DNA from: Brachybacterium endophyticum
GTDB taxonomy: Bacteria > Actinomycetota > Actinomycetes > Actinomycetales > Dermabacteraceae
Assembly (NCBI RefSeq): GCF_003130585.1
Contig: NZ_QFKX01000001.1
Location: 868,001-932,000, forward strand
Length of the DNA: 64,000 bases
Direction of reading: 5' to 3'
In this document: piece after piece, positions 8,379-17,566 of the stretch
Numbering within the stretch: position 1 is the first letter of the stretch
How the letters are laid out: every line of letters starts with the position of its first letter
Notes under the pieces: generated by a model
Seen by the model: the letters and a program-made list of their open reading frames with translations, nothing else
Database searches by the model: none
Told to the model about the DNA's origin: nothing
Position numbers and translations under genes: made by a program

Positions 8379-9668
8379 TTGTCCACTGGTCCGAATCCGC
8401 CGTACGGGAACGCTCAGAATGACCCGTACGGCTCGCGTCCCGGCCAGGGCGCCCCACAGCAGCCCTCCGCCTCGTCCAGCCCCTACGGTTCGCCGAGTCC
8501 CTACGGCTCGCCGAGCAGTTACGGATCCCCCGCTCCTCACGGTGCACAGGGAACTCACGGGGCACCCGGCCCGTACGGAGGTCAGAAGCCGTTCGGCTCG
8601 CCCTCGCAGCCCTACGGTTCCCCGAACCCCGGATACGGGTCGCCCGCGCACCCCTACGGTCCGGGCAGCCCGAACCCCGGTCAGTACGCTCACGCCCAGC
8701 AGCAATGGAGTGCGATCCCGCAGGGCGGCACCGGCCACCCGTCCGGTCCGATCGACCCTGCCACGGGCATGCCGATCCCGCCCAAGTCGTTCCTCACGAC
8801 CTGGTTGCTGTCCTTGTTCCTCGGTGGTTTCGGGATCGACCGCTTCTACCTGGGCCAGGTAGGTCTCGGGATCGGCAAGCTGCTCACCTGCGGTGGGTGC
8901 GGCATCTGGGCGCTGATCGACCTGATCCTGCACCTATCGGGCGCCTCGCACGACAAGTACGGCCGCCCGCTCGCGGACCGTGAGCGGTACAAGACCATGG
9001 CATGGATCGTCTCGGGCATCGTGTGCGCCATCGGACTCTTGATCGGCTCGATCAACGCCGCGACCACCGAGGCCACGGAGCCGTCCTCCGCCCCTGCGGT
9101 CTCGCAGCAGTCCGAGAACGGCGCCGACTCAGCAGTGACAGAGAAGGACACCTCGGAGAAGCCGGAGGAGAAGGCTGCGGAGGAGAAGCCCGCCGCCGAG
9201 AAGCCCAAGAAGAGGGTCGAGGCTGAAAAATCTTCGGACGACGGCGACGAAGCGGAGTCGGCGCAGCCAGAAGAGACGAACGTCGGGATCGGTGACGCCG
9301 TGGAGGCGGACGACGTCGAGCTCACCGTGACCGATGTGAAGACTGGCGTGACCAAGGTGGGCGACACCTACTGGGACGCGAAACCTCAGGGCGAGTTCGT
9401 CATCGTCGACGTGAAGGTGAAGAACGCGGGCAAGGAGGAGGCCACGCTCTACTCTGGCGACTTCACCCTGATCGGCGAGGACGGAGCCGAGTACTCGGTC
9501 TCCGACGACGCCTTCCTGGAGGACGGCGCTCTCAGCCTTGAGAGCGTCAACCCCGGCAACACCTTCGAGGGCAAGCTCATCTACGACGTGCCCAAGGGGA
9601 CGAAGGTGCCCACGCTGGAGATGACCCCCTCCTGGTTCGGTGAGACCGCTGAGGTGGATCTGAGCTGA
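8379..9668 (+). CDS. TM2 domain protein with YGSP-repeat N-terminus and C-terminal DUF4352 domain
   Basis: A 429-residue protein in three parts: residues 1-130 are a disordered Pro/Tyr/Gly/Ser segment with many YGSP units; about 135-225 hold a TM2 domain (two membrane segments around [20 protein letters not shown]) plus a third membrane segment; about 240-295 form an acidic Glu/Lys linker; and about 300-429 fit the DUF4352 immunoglobulin-like fold ([20 protein letters not shown]). The frame has no good ATG near the repeat; a TTG at 8379 with AGGAG five bases upstream is taken as the start. Role unknown; probably a membrane-anchored protein exposing the C-terminal domain outside. Confidence 0.85.
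   Translation: MSTGPNPPYGNAQNDPYGSRPGQGAPQQPSASSSPYGSPSPYGSPSSYGSPAPHGAQGTHGAPGPYGGQKPFGSPSQPYGSPNPGYGSPAHPYGPGSPNPGQYAHAQQQWSAIPQGGTGHPSGPIDPATGMPIPPKSFLTTWLLSLFLGGFGIDRFYLGQVGLGIGKLLTCGGCGIWALIDLILHLSGASHDKYGRPLADRERYKTMAWIVSGIVCAIGLLIGSINAATTEATEPSSAPAVSQQSENGADSAVTEKDTSEKPEEKAAEEKPAAEKPKKRVEAEKSSDDGDEAESAQPEETNVGIGDAVEADDVELTVTDVKTGVTKVGDTYWDAKPQGEFVIVDVKVKNAGKEEATLYSGDFTLIGEDGAEYSVSDDAFLEDGALSLESVNPGNTFEGKLIYDVPKGTKVPTLEMTPSWFGETAEVDLS
8480..8660 (+). repeat. Imperfect coding repeats encoding YGSP units
   Basis: Repeated units of the type TACGGTTCGCCGAGTCCC encode Tyr-Gly-Ser-Pro within the TM2 protein. Spacing is irregular and the units drift in sequence, so this is a protein-level low-complexity repeat rather than a DNA element. 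Confidence 0.75.
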
Positions 9669-9801
9669 ATCGGTCGTGCCGGTGTCGGTGCCGTTCCCTA
9701 GGGTCGGTGCCGGCATCGGCATCTGTCCCGGGCGGCCCCACCGCCGTGGTGCGTCGCCTCGTGCGGCCGCGCCTGTGAACCCGTGAGCGCCCCCGTATGG
9801 G

Positions 9802-9807
9802 TAGGGT
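9802..9807 (+). promoter_or_regulatory. -10 hexamer TAGGGT before cycA
   Basis: Seven bases (CCCGCGG) before GTG 9815. This favours GTG 9815 over the in-frame ATG at 9797, which lies upstream of the hexamer. Confidence 0.55.
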
Positions 9808-9814
9808 CCCGCGG

Positions 9815-11356
9815 GTGAGTCATTCCTCTTCCTCCACGACATCGGTGTCGGCACAGTCCCACGGCGCGGGTTCCGGCACGCCCGATTCCTCCCCGCACCT
9901 CGAGCGGTCCCTGGGCAACCGCCACATCCAGCTGATCGCGATCGGTGGTGCCATCGGCACCGGCCTGTTCATGGGGTCGGGCAAGACGATCTCCGTGGCC
10001 GGGCCCTCCGTGCTGCTGGTCTACGTGGTCATCGGCTTCATGCTCTACTTCGTGATGCGCGCGATGGGGGAGCTGCTGCTCTCCCGCAGCGACTATCGGA
10101 ACTTCGCCGATTTCACCGGTGACCTGCTGGGACCCTGGGCGGCGTTCTTCACCGGCTGGACCTACTGGTTCTGCTGGGTCGTCACCGCCGTCGCCGACGT
10201 CATCGTCATCGCCTCGGTGTACCTGCGGGACCTGCTGCCCGTCCTGCCCACCTGGGCGACGCCTCTGCTGGCGGTTCTCGTGATCGCCCTCCTGATCGGG
10301 CTGAACCTGCCCACGGTCCGTGCGTTCGGCGAAGCCGAGTTCTGGTTCGCCCTGGTCAAGATCGTCGCGATCCTCGCCCTCATCGTGCTCGGTCTCGTGC
10401 TCGTGGTCGTCGGCTACGAGACCCAGGCCGGCACCTCGAGCTTCACCCACCTGTGGGACGAGGGAGGCTTCTTCCCCCGCGGCTTCAGCGGATTCGCCGC
10501 CGCCTTCCAGATCGCGACCTTCGCCTTCGTGGGCATCGAGCTGGTGGGCACCACCGCCGCCGAGACCCGCGACCCCGAGACGAACCTGCCGCGGGCGGTC
10601 CGCTCGATCCCCGTGCGCATCCTGCTGTTCTATGTGGGATCGCTGGTGATCCTGATGTCGGTGATGCCGTGGACGGTCTACAGCGCCGACGACTCCCCGT
10701 TCATCCAGGTGTTCGCGACCGCCGGGCTGCCCGCGGCCGCCGCCGTGGTCAACCTCGTGGTGCTGACCTCCGCGATGTCCTCGGCGAACTCCGGGATCTA
10801 CTCGACCTCGCGGATGGTGTTCAGCCTGGCCACGCAGAGGGACGCCCCGCGGATCTTCTCGAAGGTCTCCTCGCGCCGGGTGCCCCAGAACGCGCTCTTC
10901 CTGACCGGGGTGATGCTGCTGGCCTCGGTGGTGCTGCTGGTCGCAGGGCAGGGCGAGTCCGCGGCCTTCACCGTGGTCACCACGGTCGCCTCGCTGTGCT
11001 TCATGTTCGTGTGGACGATGATCCTGTTCAGCTACCTCGCCTACCGGCGACGCAGGCCCCAGGAGCATGCCGCCAGTCGCTTCCCGATGCCGCTGGGATC
11101 CGTGATGCCGTACGTGGTGCTCGGGTTCTTCGTGTTCCTGGTCTGGGCGCTCACCGGTGCGCCGGACACGCGCGCCGCGCTCGAGGCCACCCCGGTGTGG
11201 TTCGTCGTGGTCGCCATCGGCTACTTGCTGATCCGCCGCGGCAGCGAGCACGCCGCGCAGCGAGAGGCCTTCCGTGCGCGCGTCGCCGAGGAGAAGGAGG
11301 AGGCCGCGCGCTGGCGCCGCGAACCCGTGCAGGCGGCGACCGGCAGCCGGGACTAG
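9815..11356 (+). CDS. cycA: Amino-acid permease, D-serine/D-alanine/glycine transporter type
   Basis: Proton-coupled APC-superfamily importer, 513 residues with about twelve membrane segments. It begins with NRHIQLIAIGGAIGTGLFMG, the hallmark of the amino acid transporter family, and follows CycA closely: GWTYWFCWVVT, FAFVGIELVGTTAAETRDPE, SSANSGIYSTSRM. CycA takes up D-Ala, D-Ser and glycine and admits D-cycloserine; exact substrate here is inferred by similarity. The C-terminus adds a charged cytoplasmic tail. GTG 9815 is chosen from the -10 spacing; ATG 9797 would add six residues. It sits between the TM2 gene and a peroxidase with no obvious link to the men genes. Confidence 0.9.
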   Translation: MSHSSSSTTSVSAQSHGAGSGTPDSSPHLERSLGNRHIQLIAIGGAIGTGLFMGSGKTISVAGPSVLLVYVVIGFMLYFVMRAMGELLLSRSDYRNFADFTGDLLGPWAAFFTGWTYWFCWVVTAVADVIVIASVYLRDLLPVLPTWATPLLAVLVIALLIGLNLPTVRAFGEAEFWFALVKIVAILALIVLGLVLVVVGYETQAGTSSFTHLWDEGGFFPRGFSGFAAAFQIATFAFVGIELVGTTAAETRDPETNLPRAVRSIPVRILLFYVGSLVILMSVMPWTVYSADDSPFIQVFATAGLPAAAAVVNLVVLTSAMSSANSGIYSTSRMVFSLATQRDAPRIFSKVSSRRVPQNALFLTGVMLLASVVLLVAGQGESAAFTVVTTVASLCFMFVWTMILFSYLAYRRRRPQEHAASRFPMPLGSVMPYVVLGFFVFLVWALTGAPDTRAALEATPVWFVVVAIGYLLIRRGSEHAAQREAFRARVAEEKEEAARWRREPVQAATGSRD

Positions 11357-11359
11357 CCT
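11354..11359 (+). promoter_or_regulatory. Candidate -10 TAGCCT for gpx-menC-menD
   Basis: Overlaps the cycA stop codon. It would give a leader of about 24 nt containing the GGAGGAGG ribosome site of gpx at 11379-11386. Confidence 0.4.
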
Positions 11360-11389
11360 GGGCAGGTCACGATCTTCGGAGGAGGCCCC

Positions 11390-11875
11390 ATGACCAGCCT
11401 GCACGACTTCACCGTCCGCACCGCCGACGGCGGCAGCAGCGATCTCTCCCAGTACGCCGGCAACGTCGTCCTGGTCGTCAACGTCGCCTCCAAGTGCGGT
11501 CTCACACCGCAGCTCGACGGCCTGCAGGAGCTGTACGCCCGTCACCGCGACCAGGGCCTGGTGGTGCTGGGCTTCCCGTGCAACCAGTTCTCGGGTCAGA
11601 TGCCCGGGACCGACGCCGAGGCGGTGACCTTCTGCCGCACCGAGTACGGGGTCGACTTCCCGATCCTGGGCAAGATCGACGTCAACGGCCAGGACGCCGA
11701 CCCGCTGTTCGCGTGGCTGCGCTCCGAGCGCTCCGGCACCGAGGGCGAGGACATCGAATGGAACTTCGCGAAGTTCCTGATCGGGGCCGATGGCACGGTC
11801 CTGGAGCGCTTCGCCCCGGCCACCGAGCCCGAGGACCTGCGCGGCCCGATCGAATCGGCGCTGGCCGCGGCATGA
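11390..11875 (+). CDS. Glutathione peroxidase family thiol peroxidase
   Basis: A 161-residue non-selenium peroxidase. The peroxidatic Cys is Cys36 in NVASKCGLT, followed by GFPCNQFSGQMPG near residues 62-74 and the conserved WNFAKFL near 124-130, giving the Cys-Gln-Trp-Asn set. A further Cys in AVTFCRTEYGV fits the resolving Cys of thioredoxin-dependent members, so reduced thioredoxin or mycoredoxin is a likelier donor than glutathione in an actinobacterium. A strong GGAGGAGG site precedes the ATG. The stop overlaps the menC start (ATGA), so it is translationally coupled to menaquinone synthesis. Confidence 0.92.
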   Translation: MTSLHDFTVRTADGGSSDLSQYAGNVVLVVNVASKCGLTPQLDGLQELYARHRDQGLVVLGFPCNQFSGQMPGTDAEAVTFCRTEYGVDFPILGKIDVNGQDADPLFAWLRSERSGTEGEDIEWNFAKFLIGADGTVLERFAPATEPEDLRGPIESALAAA

Positions 11876-12873
11876 GCGGCATGCGCATCCCCGCGGCCCT
11901 GCGCGAGCAGGGCATCCAGGACGCCCGCGTCTACTCCATCCCGATGACCACGCGATTCCGTGGGATCGTCTCGCGCGACGGCGTCATCCTGCAGGGCCCG
12001 GCCGGATGGTCGGAGTTCTCCCCGTTCTGGGACTACGGCGTCGAGGAGTCCGCGGCCTGGCTGCGCAGCGCTCTCGAGGACGCCGTCCTGCCGCGGCCGG
12101 CCGCGGTGCGGGAGGACGTCGAGGTCAACGTCACCATCCCCGTGGTCCCGCCCGTGCTCGCGCACCGGCTCGCGGCCGTCGGCGGTGCCCGCACGGCGAA
12201 GGTCAAGGTCGCGGATGTCAGCTCCTCCCTCGCGGAGGACCTCGAGCGTCTCGAGGCCGTGCGCGACGCCCTGGGACCCGATGCCAGGATCCGGGTGGAC
12301 GCCAACGCGCGGTGGGAGCGCGACGAGGCGATCTCCGTCATCCCCCAGCTGGACCGGGCGGCCGGCGGGCTCGAGTATGTCGAACAGCCTGTGGTGACCC
12401 TCGAGGACCTCGCGGCCGTGCGTCGGGCCGTGGACGTCCCCATCGCCGCCGACGAGCTCGTGCGCCGCGCGGAGGACCCGCTGCGCGTCGCCCGCGTCGA
12501 GGCGGCGGACGTGCTGGTGATGAAAGTGCAGCCGCTCGGTGGGATCCGCCGCTGCCTCGACCTCGCGGCCGACGCGGGCCTGCCGGTGGTGGTCTCCAGC
12601 GCCCTGGAGACGAGCATCGGCCTCAGCGCCGGCCTCGCGCTCGCCGCCTCCCTGCCCGAGCTCACCCACGCCTGCGGACTCGCCACCGGCGTGCTGCTGA
12701 CGGGTGACCTCGTCGAGGACCCGCTGCGGGCCGAGGGCGGCGTCATCCCCGCCGTGCGTCCGGAGCCGGACCCCGCCCTGCTGGACGCGCACTGCGCTCC
12801 GCACGAGCTCACCGCCCGCTGGGAGCAGCGCCTCGAGGACTGCGCCGCGCACGCCGTGGACCGGACGCCGTGA
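11872..12873 (+). CDS. menC: o-Succinylbenzoate synthase MenC
   Basis: Enolase-superfamily enzyme that dehydrates SHCHC to o-succinylbenzoate. In the 333-residue protein the catalytic pair is seen as KVK in TAKVKVAD near residue 110-112; the metal ligands are Asp in VDANARW near 143, Glu in YVEQP near 169 and Asp in AADELV near 194; the second catalytic Lys is in VMKVQPLGG near 220. This order and the short length fit the actinobacterial MenC branch. Both ends overlap neighbours by four bases (gpx and menD), marking a tight gpx-menC-menD operon. Confidence 0.94.
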   Translation: MSGMRIPAALREQGIQDARVYSIPMTTRFRGIVSRDGVILQGPAGWSEFSPFWDYGVEESAAWLRSALEDAVLPRPAAVREDVEVNVTIPVVPPVLAHRLAAVGGARTAKVKVADVSSSLAEDLERLEAVRDALGPDARIRVDANARWERDEAISVIPQLDRAAGGLEYVEQPVVTLEDLAAVRRAVDVPIAADELVRRAEDPLRVARVEAADVLVMKVQPLGGIRRCLDLAADAGLPVVVSSALETSIGLSAGLALAASLPELTHACGLATGVLLTGDLVEDPLRAEGGVIPAVRPEPDPALLDAHCAPHELTARWEQRLEDCAAHAVDRTP

Positions 12874-14561
12874 GCGAGGACTCCGTGAGCGACGCCTTCG
12901 CCCCGCTGCGGATCGACGCCCCGGCCCCCGCCGGGTCCGGCGCCGTCGAGGAGGCCGTGGCGATCTGGCGGACCCTGGTCGCCCTGGGTGTGCGCCACGC
13001 GGCGATCAGTCCCGGATCGCGCTCCGCCCCACTGGTCTACGCGCTCGAGGACCGGGCGCTCGCCGGTGCACTCCAGGCCCATGTGCGACTGGACGAGAGG
13101 GCCGCGGCCTTCACCGCGCTCGGCGCCTCGCGAGCCGATCCCTCCGCCCCGGGAGTCGTGGTCACCACCTCGGGAACGGCGACGACCCACCTGCATGCCG
13201 CCGTCCTCGAGGCCCACCACGCGCGGGTCCCGCTCATCGTCCTCACAGCGGACCGCCCGATCGAGCTGCGCGACGTCGGCGCCAACCAGGCCACGCACCA
13301 GGCCGGGCTGTACGGGGATGCCGTGCGGTTCGCCGCCGACCTCCCGGCGCCGACGAGCGGCATCGCGAGCGAGGTGGAGCTGCGCACCGCGGTCAGCACT
13401 CTCGCGCGGGCCGTCGCCGCGGCGACCGGCCCCCACCCCGGGCCCGTCCACGTCAACCTCGGGTTCCGTGATCCCCTGGTGCCCGCGGACGGCACCGTGC
13501 CCGCTCCGGTTCCCGCGGACGAGCGCACCGAGCGTCTCGTCGTCACCCGTCGCGTGCCGCCCGTGGCGACCGACCCCGCCGAGCTCACGCCCGTGCAGAG
13601 GACGGTCGTGGTGGCAGGCGACGGTGCCGGCCCCCTGGCCCGCGCCTACGCCGAGGCGCACGGCTTCCCGCTGCTCGCCGAACCCAGTTCCGGGGCCCGC
13701 GAGGGGAGCAGCATGATCCCCGGGTACCCACGGCTGCTCGCGAGGATCCTCGGCGAGCAGGATCACCCCCTGCGCCCCGAACGCGCGGTCGTCCTGGGCC
13801 ACCCCACGCTCTCGCGTAGCGTGGTCAGCGGCCTTCTCGGTGCCCCGGACATCGAGACGGTGATCGTGGATCCCACCGCCGCGTGGTCCGACGCCGCCCG
13901 ACGGGCCGACCTCGTCGTGCCCTCCCTGCCCGTGCCTGTCGACGGCGCTGCCGAGGACCTCGCCGGTTCCCCCTTCCTCGCCCGGTGGCGCGAGGACGGC
14001 GCGCACGAGGTCGCCTCGGCCGACCTCTCCTGGCAGCAGCGCGCCGCGCTCGCCGTCTGGGGAGCCACCTCCTCCGGGAGCCCGTTGATCCTCGGCTCGT
14101 CCTCCCTGGTGCGGGACCTCGAGCAGCTCGCCCCCGAGGCACGGGGGCCCGTCCTCGCGGGACGCGGTCTCGCCGGGATCGACGGCATGGTCTCTACGGC
14201 GGGCGGATACGCGCTCGCCGCCCGGCCGCCGGGACGGGTGCGTCTGCTCGTCGGCGACGTGACGGCCTTGCACGACCTCACCGGCTGGGTGATCGGGCCG
14301 GCCGAACAGCAGCCCGACCTCGACATCGTCGTGGTCGACGACGGCGGCGGCCGGATCTTCAGCGGCCTCGAGCACAGTCGAGCCCGGCCACAGCTCCTCG
14401 AGCGCTTCTTCACCACACCCCACGGCACCGACATCGCCGAGGCCGCCCGGGCGCTGGGCATCCCCGCCCACCGGGTCGGGGGAGAGGCGGCGAGCGAGGA
14501 CCTCGCCGAGCTGCTCGCCGGCCCGGCCACGGGTCGACGCATGATCGTGGTCGGTCCGTGA
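12870..14561 (+). CDS. menD: SEPHCHC synthase MenD
   Basis: Thiamine-diphosphate enzyme that adds the succinic semialdehyde unit from 2-oxoglutarate to isochorismate, the first committed step of classical menaquinone synthesis. The 563-residue protein has the N-terminal ISPGSRSAPLVYAL near residues 47-60, the LDERAAAF with the catalytic Glu near 72-79, and a C-terminal ThDP-binding region with VVDDGGGRIFSGLE near 488-501. GTG start inside the menC stop (GTGA). A second GTG 15 bases later is possible but lacks better support. Confidence 0.95.
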   Translation: MSEDSVSDAFAPLRIDAPAPAGSGAVEEAVAIWRTLVALGVRHAAISPGSRSAPLVYALEDRALAGALQAHVRLDERAAAFTALGASRADPSAPGVVVTTSGTATTHLHAAVLEAHHARVPLIVLTADRPIELRDVGANQATHQAGLYGDAVRFAADLPAPTSGIASEVELRTAVSTLARAVAAATGPHPGPVHVNLGFRDPLVPADGTVPAPVPADERTERLVVTRRVPPVATDPAELTPVQRTVVVAGDGAGPLARAYAEAHGFPLLAEPSSGAREGSSMIPGYPRLLARILGEQDHPLRPERAVVLGHPTLSRSVVSGLLGAPDIETVIVDPTAAWSDAARRADLVVPSLPVPVDGAAEDLAGSPFLARWREDGAHEVASADLSWQQRAALAVWGATSSGSPLILGSSSLVRDLEQLAPEARGPVLAGRGLAGIDGMVSTAGGYALAARPPGRVRLLVGDVTALHDLTGWVIGPAEQQPDLDIVVVDDGGGRIFSGLEHSRARPQLLERFFTTPHGTDIAEAARALGIPAHRVGGEAASEDLAELLAGPATGRRMIVVGP

Positions 14562-14643
14562 GAGGGCCGCGCGCGGGCAGGACACAGCTGGTGCACAGCT
14601 GCGACGCACGGACTTCTGGGCATGGCGCGGTGGAATGACGCAC

Positions 14644-16116
14644 ATGTCATCCGAGGAGAACACCACCCCGCAGGGCAACGGCCGCCCGGGCGGGACCGGC
14701 ATGCCGCCGGCGGGCACGGGGGACGGCTCGTACCCCGCGCCCGGCGAACAGCCGACCGAGCGTCTGGACCCTCACGAGATGCCGACCGACCGCTACGGCT
14801 GGGACGCACGGGACGTCGAGGGGGCGTCGGGGGCGGACCCCCAGGGTGGCCCCGCGTACGGATCGCCCGCGGTCGGCGCCGACGCGAACACCGATCCACA
14901 GGGCGAGCAGCCGGCCGCGTCCCCGGGCTGGTCCTGGGGGACCGGACCGGACGCCGTCACGACCCATGCTGCGGGCGGTTCGGCGGCCGGGACCCGCTCG
15001 CGACGCGGTCCGGGCTGGGCGGGCGTGGCCGGCCTGGTGATGGCCGGGATGCTGCTCTCCAGCGGTCTCACGCTCGGCGGCGTGATCGCGTACGACCAGG
15101 TCGACGGCGACAGCACGCCGAACGCCGCGACGAGCAGCAGCTCCCCGCGCACGGCGGACGCCGAACCCGTCGCGAAAAACGGCGAGAGCCCCGACTGGGA
15201 GGCCGTCGCCGACAAGGTCTCGCCCAGCACCGTGGCGATCGACGTCAGCACCGGCTCCGGATCGGCCGAGGGGACCGGCGTGATCTACCGCGACGACGGC
15301 ACGATCATCACCAACAACCATGTCGTCTCCGGCGCCCAGAAGGTCGAGGTGTCCCTGACCGACGGCCGCACCTACACCGCCCGGGTGGTCGGCACCGACC
15401 CCACCACCGACCTCGCGGTGATCACGATGCAGGACCCGCCCGGGGACCTCACGCCCGCCTCCCTCGGGGACTCCGACTCCGTCGAGGTCGGCGAGGGGGC
15501 GATGGCCGTCGGAACGCCGTTGGGCCTCCAGAACACCGTGACGACCGGGATCATCTCCGCGGTGCACCGCCCCGTGACCACGCAAGGGGAGAGCGCGGAC
15601 CCCTCCGATGCCACGTACTCCTCGGCGCTGCAGACCGACGCCGCCATCAACCCCGGCAACTCCGGCGGTCCGCTCGTGAACGCCAGCGGCTCGGTGGTGG
15701 GCATCAACTCCTCGATCGCGAGCTTCTCGCAGGGGGAGGAATCGCAGTCCGGCAGCATCGGACTCGGCTTCGCGATCCCCTCGAACACGGTCAAGCTCAT
15801 CGCCGACCAGCTCATCGACAGCGGGAGCGCGAAGCACGCGCTGCTCGGTGTGACCGCGCAGGACGGCAGTCAGCAGGTCTCCTCCAGCACCTACCGCGGG
15901 GCCCTGGTGCACTCGCTGGAGCCCGGTTCCGGCGCCGCCGACGCCGGGCTGCGCGAGGGCGATCTCATCACCCAGGTCGACGGGGTCCCGGTCAACGGGG
16001 CGGCAGCGCTCACAGGCATGGTCCGCGGGCTCGAGGTCGGCTCGACCCATCAGCTCACCGTCGTGCGCGACCAGAAGGAGACCACGCTCGACGTGACCCT
16101 CACCGAGGCGAGCTGA
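14644..16116 (+). CDS. HtrA/DegP-type membrane-anchored serine protease with PDZ domain
   Basis: A 490-residue protein: a Pro/Gly-rich cytoplasmic N-terminus (1-125), one membrane segment (about 127-148), a Ser-rich linker, a trypsin-like domain (about 185-385) and one PDZ domain (about 395-485). The catalytic triad is visible as His226 in NNHVV, Asp256 in TTDLAV and Ser340 in GNSGGPL. Such proteases degrade or sense misfolded envelope proteins. ATG 14644 is preferred over ATG 14635 because GGTGGA lies nine bases from the former but touches the latter. It ends 29 bp before the convergent menF. Confidence 0.93.
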   Translation: MSSEENTTPQGNGRPGGTGMPPAGTGDGSYPAPGEQPTERLDPHEMPTDRYGWDARDVEGASGADPQGGPAYGSPAVGADANTDPQGEQPAASPGWSWGTGPDAVTTHAAGGSAAGTRSRRGPGWAGVAGLVMAGMLLSSGLTLGGVIAYDQVDGDSTPNAATSSSSPRTADAEPVAKNGESPDWEAVADKVSPSTVAIDVSTGSGSAEGTGVIYRDDGTIITNNHVVSGAQKVEVSLTDGRTYTARVVGTDPTTDLAVITMQDPPGDLTPASLGDSDSVEVGEGAMAVGTPLGLQNTVTTGIISAVHRPVTTQGESADPSDATYSSALQTDAAINPGNSGGPLVNASGSVVGINSSIASFSQGEESQSGSIGLGFAIPSNTVKLIADQLIDSGSAKHALLGVTAQDGSQQVSSSTYRGALVHSLEPGSGAADAGLREGDLITQVDGVPVNGAAALTGMVRGLEVGSTHQLTVVRDQKETTLDVTLTEAS

Positions 16117-16145
16117 CCCGCCGCAGGCGGCTCACGCCCGGTGGA

Positions 16146-17444
16146 TCACTCCTGGCGGCCGATGGCGCGCAACACGGGGCGTGACTTGGCGAGGGCCTCG
16201 GCGTGCTCGAGCACCGGGTCCGACCCCGCCACGAGCCCGCCGCCGGACTGCACCCGCACGCGCGTCGGCGTCTCCAGATGCGCCATCCGCAGGGCGATCG
16301 CCCATTGGCCGTCGCCCTCGGCGTCCATCCATCCCACGGGGGAGGCGTAGCCGCCCCGGTCGCGGGACTCGAGCTCGGCGATGGCGGCGTCGGCCGCCTC
16401 CCGCGGAGTGCCGCTGACCGCGGCCGAGGGATGCAGCCGGCCGGCCACGTCCAGACTGGTGACACCCTCGCGCAGCTGCCCGGTGACGTCGGAGGCCAGG
16501 TGCTCGATCCCCGGCAGGCGCAGCACGAAGGGCTCCACGGAGGCCGTCAGCTCGCTCGTCAGGTCCGCGAGCCGGGAGGTCACCGAATCGATCGCGAAGG
16601 CGTGCTCGGCGAGCTCCTTGGCGTCGCTGCGGAACGCCCGACGGTCCTGCTCGGCGAGCTCCGCTCCCTCGGCCACGGGGCGGCTGCCCGCGAGCACCCG
16701 GCTGAACAGCCGCCCCTGCTCGGTGTCGGCGAGCATCTCCGGGGTCGCCCCGATCACGTCGGCCAGGTGATAGACCCAGGTGGTCGGGTAGGAGTCGGCG
16801 AGGCGCTGCAGCAGGGTCGCGACAGGCTGGGTCTGCTCGAGGTGCACGGTCGAGGACTCCGAGAGCACGATCTTCTGCGCCGCCCCTTCCTCGATCATCC
16901 CCAGGGCGCGACGCACCAGCTCCTGGTACTCGTCGGGAGTGTGATCGGGGTCGATCTGCACCCGGGTGCGCTCGTTGCGGGGCGTCGACCCGAAGAGGTC
17001 CCTCCAGTCGGTCGGTTCGAGGGGAGCAGGGACCGACCCGTCGGCCTCCGTCTCCTGCGCCGGTGCGACCAGGGTGAGGAACGGATCGTTGTCGTGCACC
17101 CCCAGGATGGCGCGGGGCACCAGCAGGGTCGACGGGCGCGGGGAGGCAGCGGCGTAGGAGAAGCTGCCGAAGGCGATCAGGCCGGTGCCGCGGGCGCCCA
17201 CCTCGTCGTCGATGCGCGCGGCGGCCGCGAGCTCCCGGAACCGCGCGGAGGCGTCCTCGAAGCGATCCGGTCCGGAGGTGCTGCAGGTCCAGGCCGTCCC
17301 CACACCGACCATGCCCTGCCCATGGCGGAGCCAGGCGGCGGTGAGATCCCGTGGGAGGTGCGTGAGCAGGTCGACATCGTCCTCGAGGCGGACGGTGCGC
17401 ACGCGCAGCGAGGGCGGGTCGGCGGGGGCGTCGGAGGTGGGCAT
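16146..17444 (-). CDS. menF: Isochorismate synthase MenF
   Basis: Converts chorismate to isochorismate, the entry reaction for menaquinone. The 432-residue chorismate-binding enzyme shows AAQKIVLSESSTV near residues 191-203, GSRPVAEGAELAEQDR, the LHPSAAVSGTP motif, and the C-terminal RDRGGYASPVGW followed by VRVQSGGGLVAGSDP with the Mg-binding Glu region. Siderophore or salicylate synthases share the fold, but no siderophore gene is near and menD, menC, menB, menE and menA are. ATG 17444 is chosen over GTG 17450 because CATAAT lies seven bases before it. Confidence 0.9.
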   Translation of the reverse strand: MPTSDAPADPPSLRVRTVRLEDDVDLLTHLPRDLTAAWLRHGQGMVGVGTAWTCSTSGPDRFEDASARFRELAAAARIDDEVGARGTGLIAFGSFSYAAASPRPSTLLVPRAILGVHDNDPFLTLVAPAQETEADGSVPAPLEPTDWRDLFGSTPRNERTRVQIDPDHTPDEYQELVRRALGMIEEGAAQKIVLSESSTVHLEQTQPVATLLQRLADSYPTTWVYHLADVIGATPEMLADTEQGRLFSRVLAGSRPVAEGAELAEQDRRAFRSDAKELAEHAFAIDSVTSRLADLTSELTASVEPFVLRLPGIEHLASDVTGQLREGVTSLDVAGRLHPSAAVSGTPREAADAAIAELESRDRGGYASPVGWMDAEGDGQWAIALRMAHLETPTRVRVQSGGGLVAGSDPVLEHAEALAKSRPVLRAIGRQE

Positions 17445-17451
17445 CAGCACG

Positions 17452-17457
17452 ATTATG
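17452..17457 (-). promoter_or_regulatory. -10 hexamer CATAAT before menF
   Basis: Seven bases before ATG 17444; overlaps where the alternative GTG start would need a leader. Confidence 0.5.
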
Positions 17458-17566
17458 CGACACGGAGCCTGCGCGCTGGACTTGCCGCCCCGCGCCCGTC
17501 ACAGTGGAGCGCGCCGGTCGCCCTCGGGACGTGCGGCGGAGCGAGCAGGACGAGACGGAGGCGCAC

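Noticed and set aside
8480..8660. Repeats considered as a CRISPR array
   Set aside because: Units are in frame within a gene, imperfect, irregularly spaced and lack spacers; no cas gene is present.
16146..17444. Anthranilate, aminodeoxychorismate or salicylate synthase
   Set aside because: The fold is shared, but no partner glutaminase or siderophore gene is near, while menD, menC, menB, menE and menA are.
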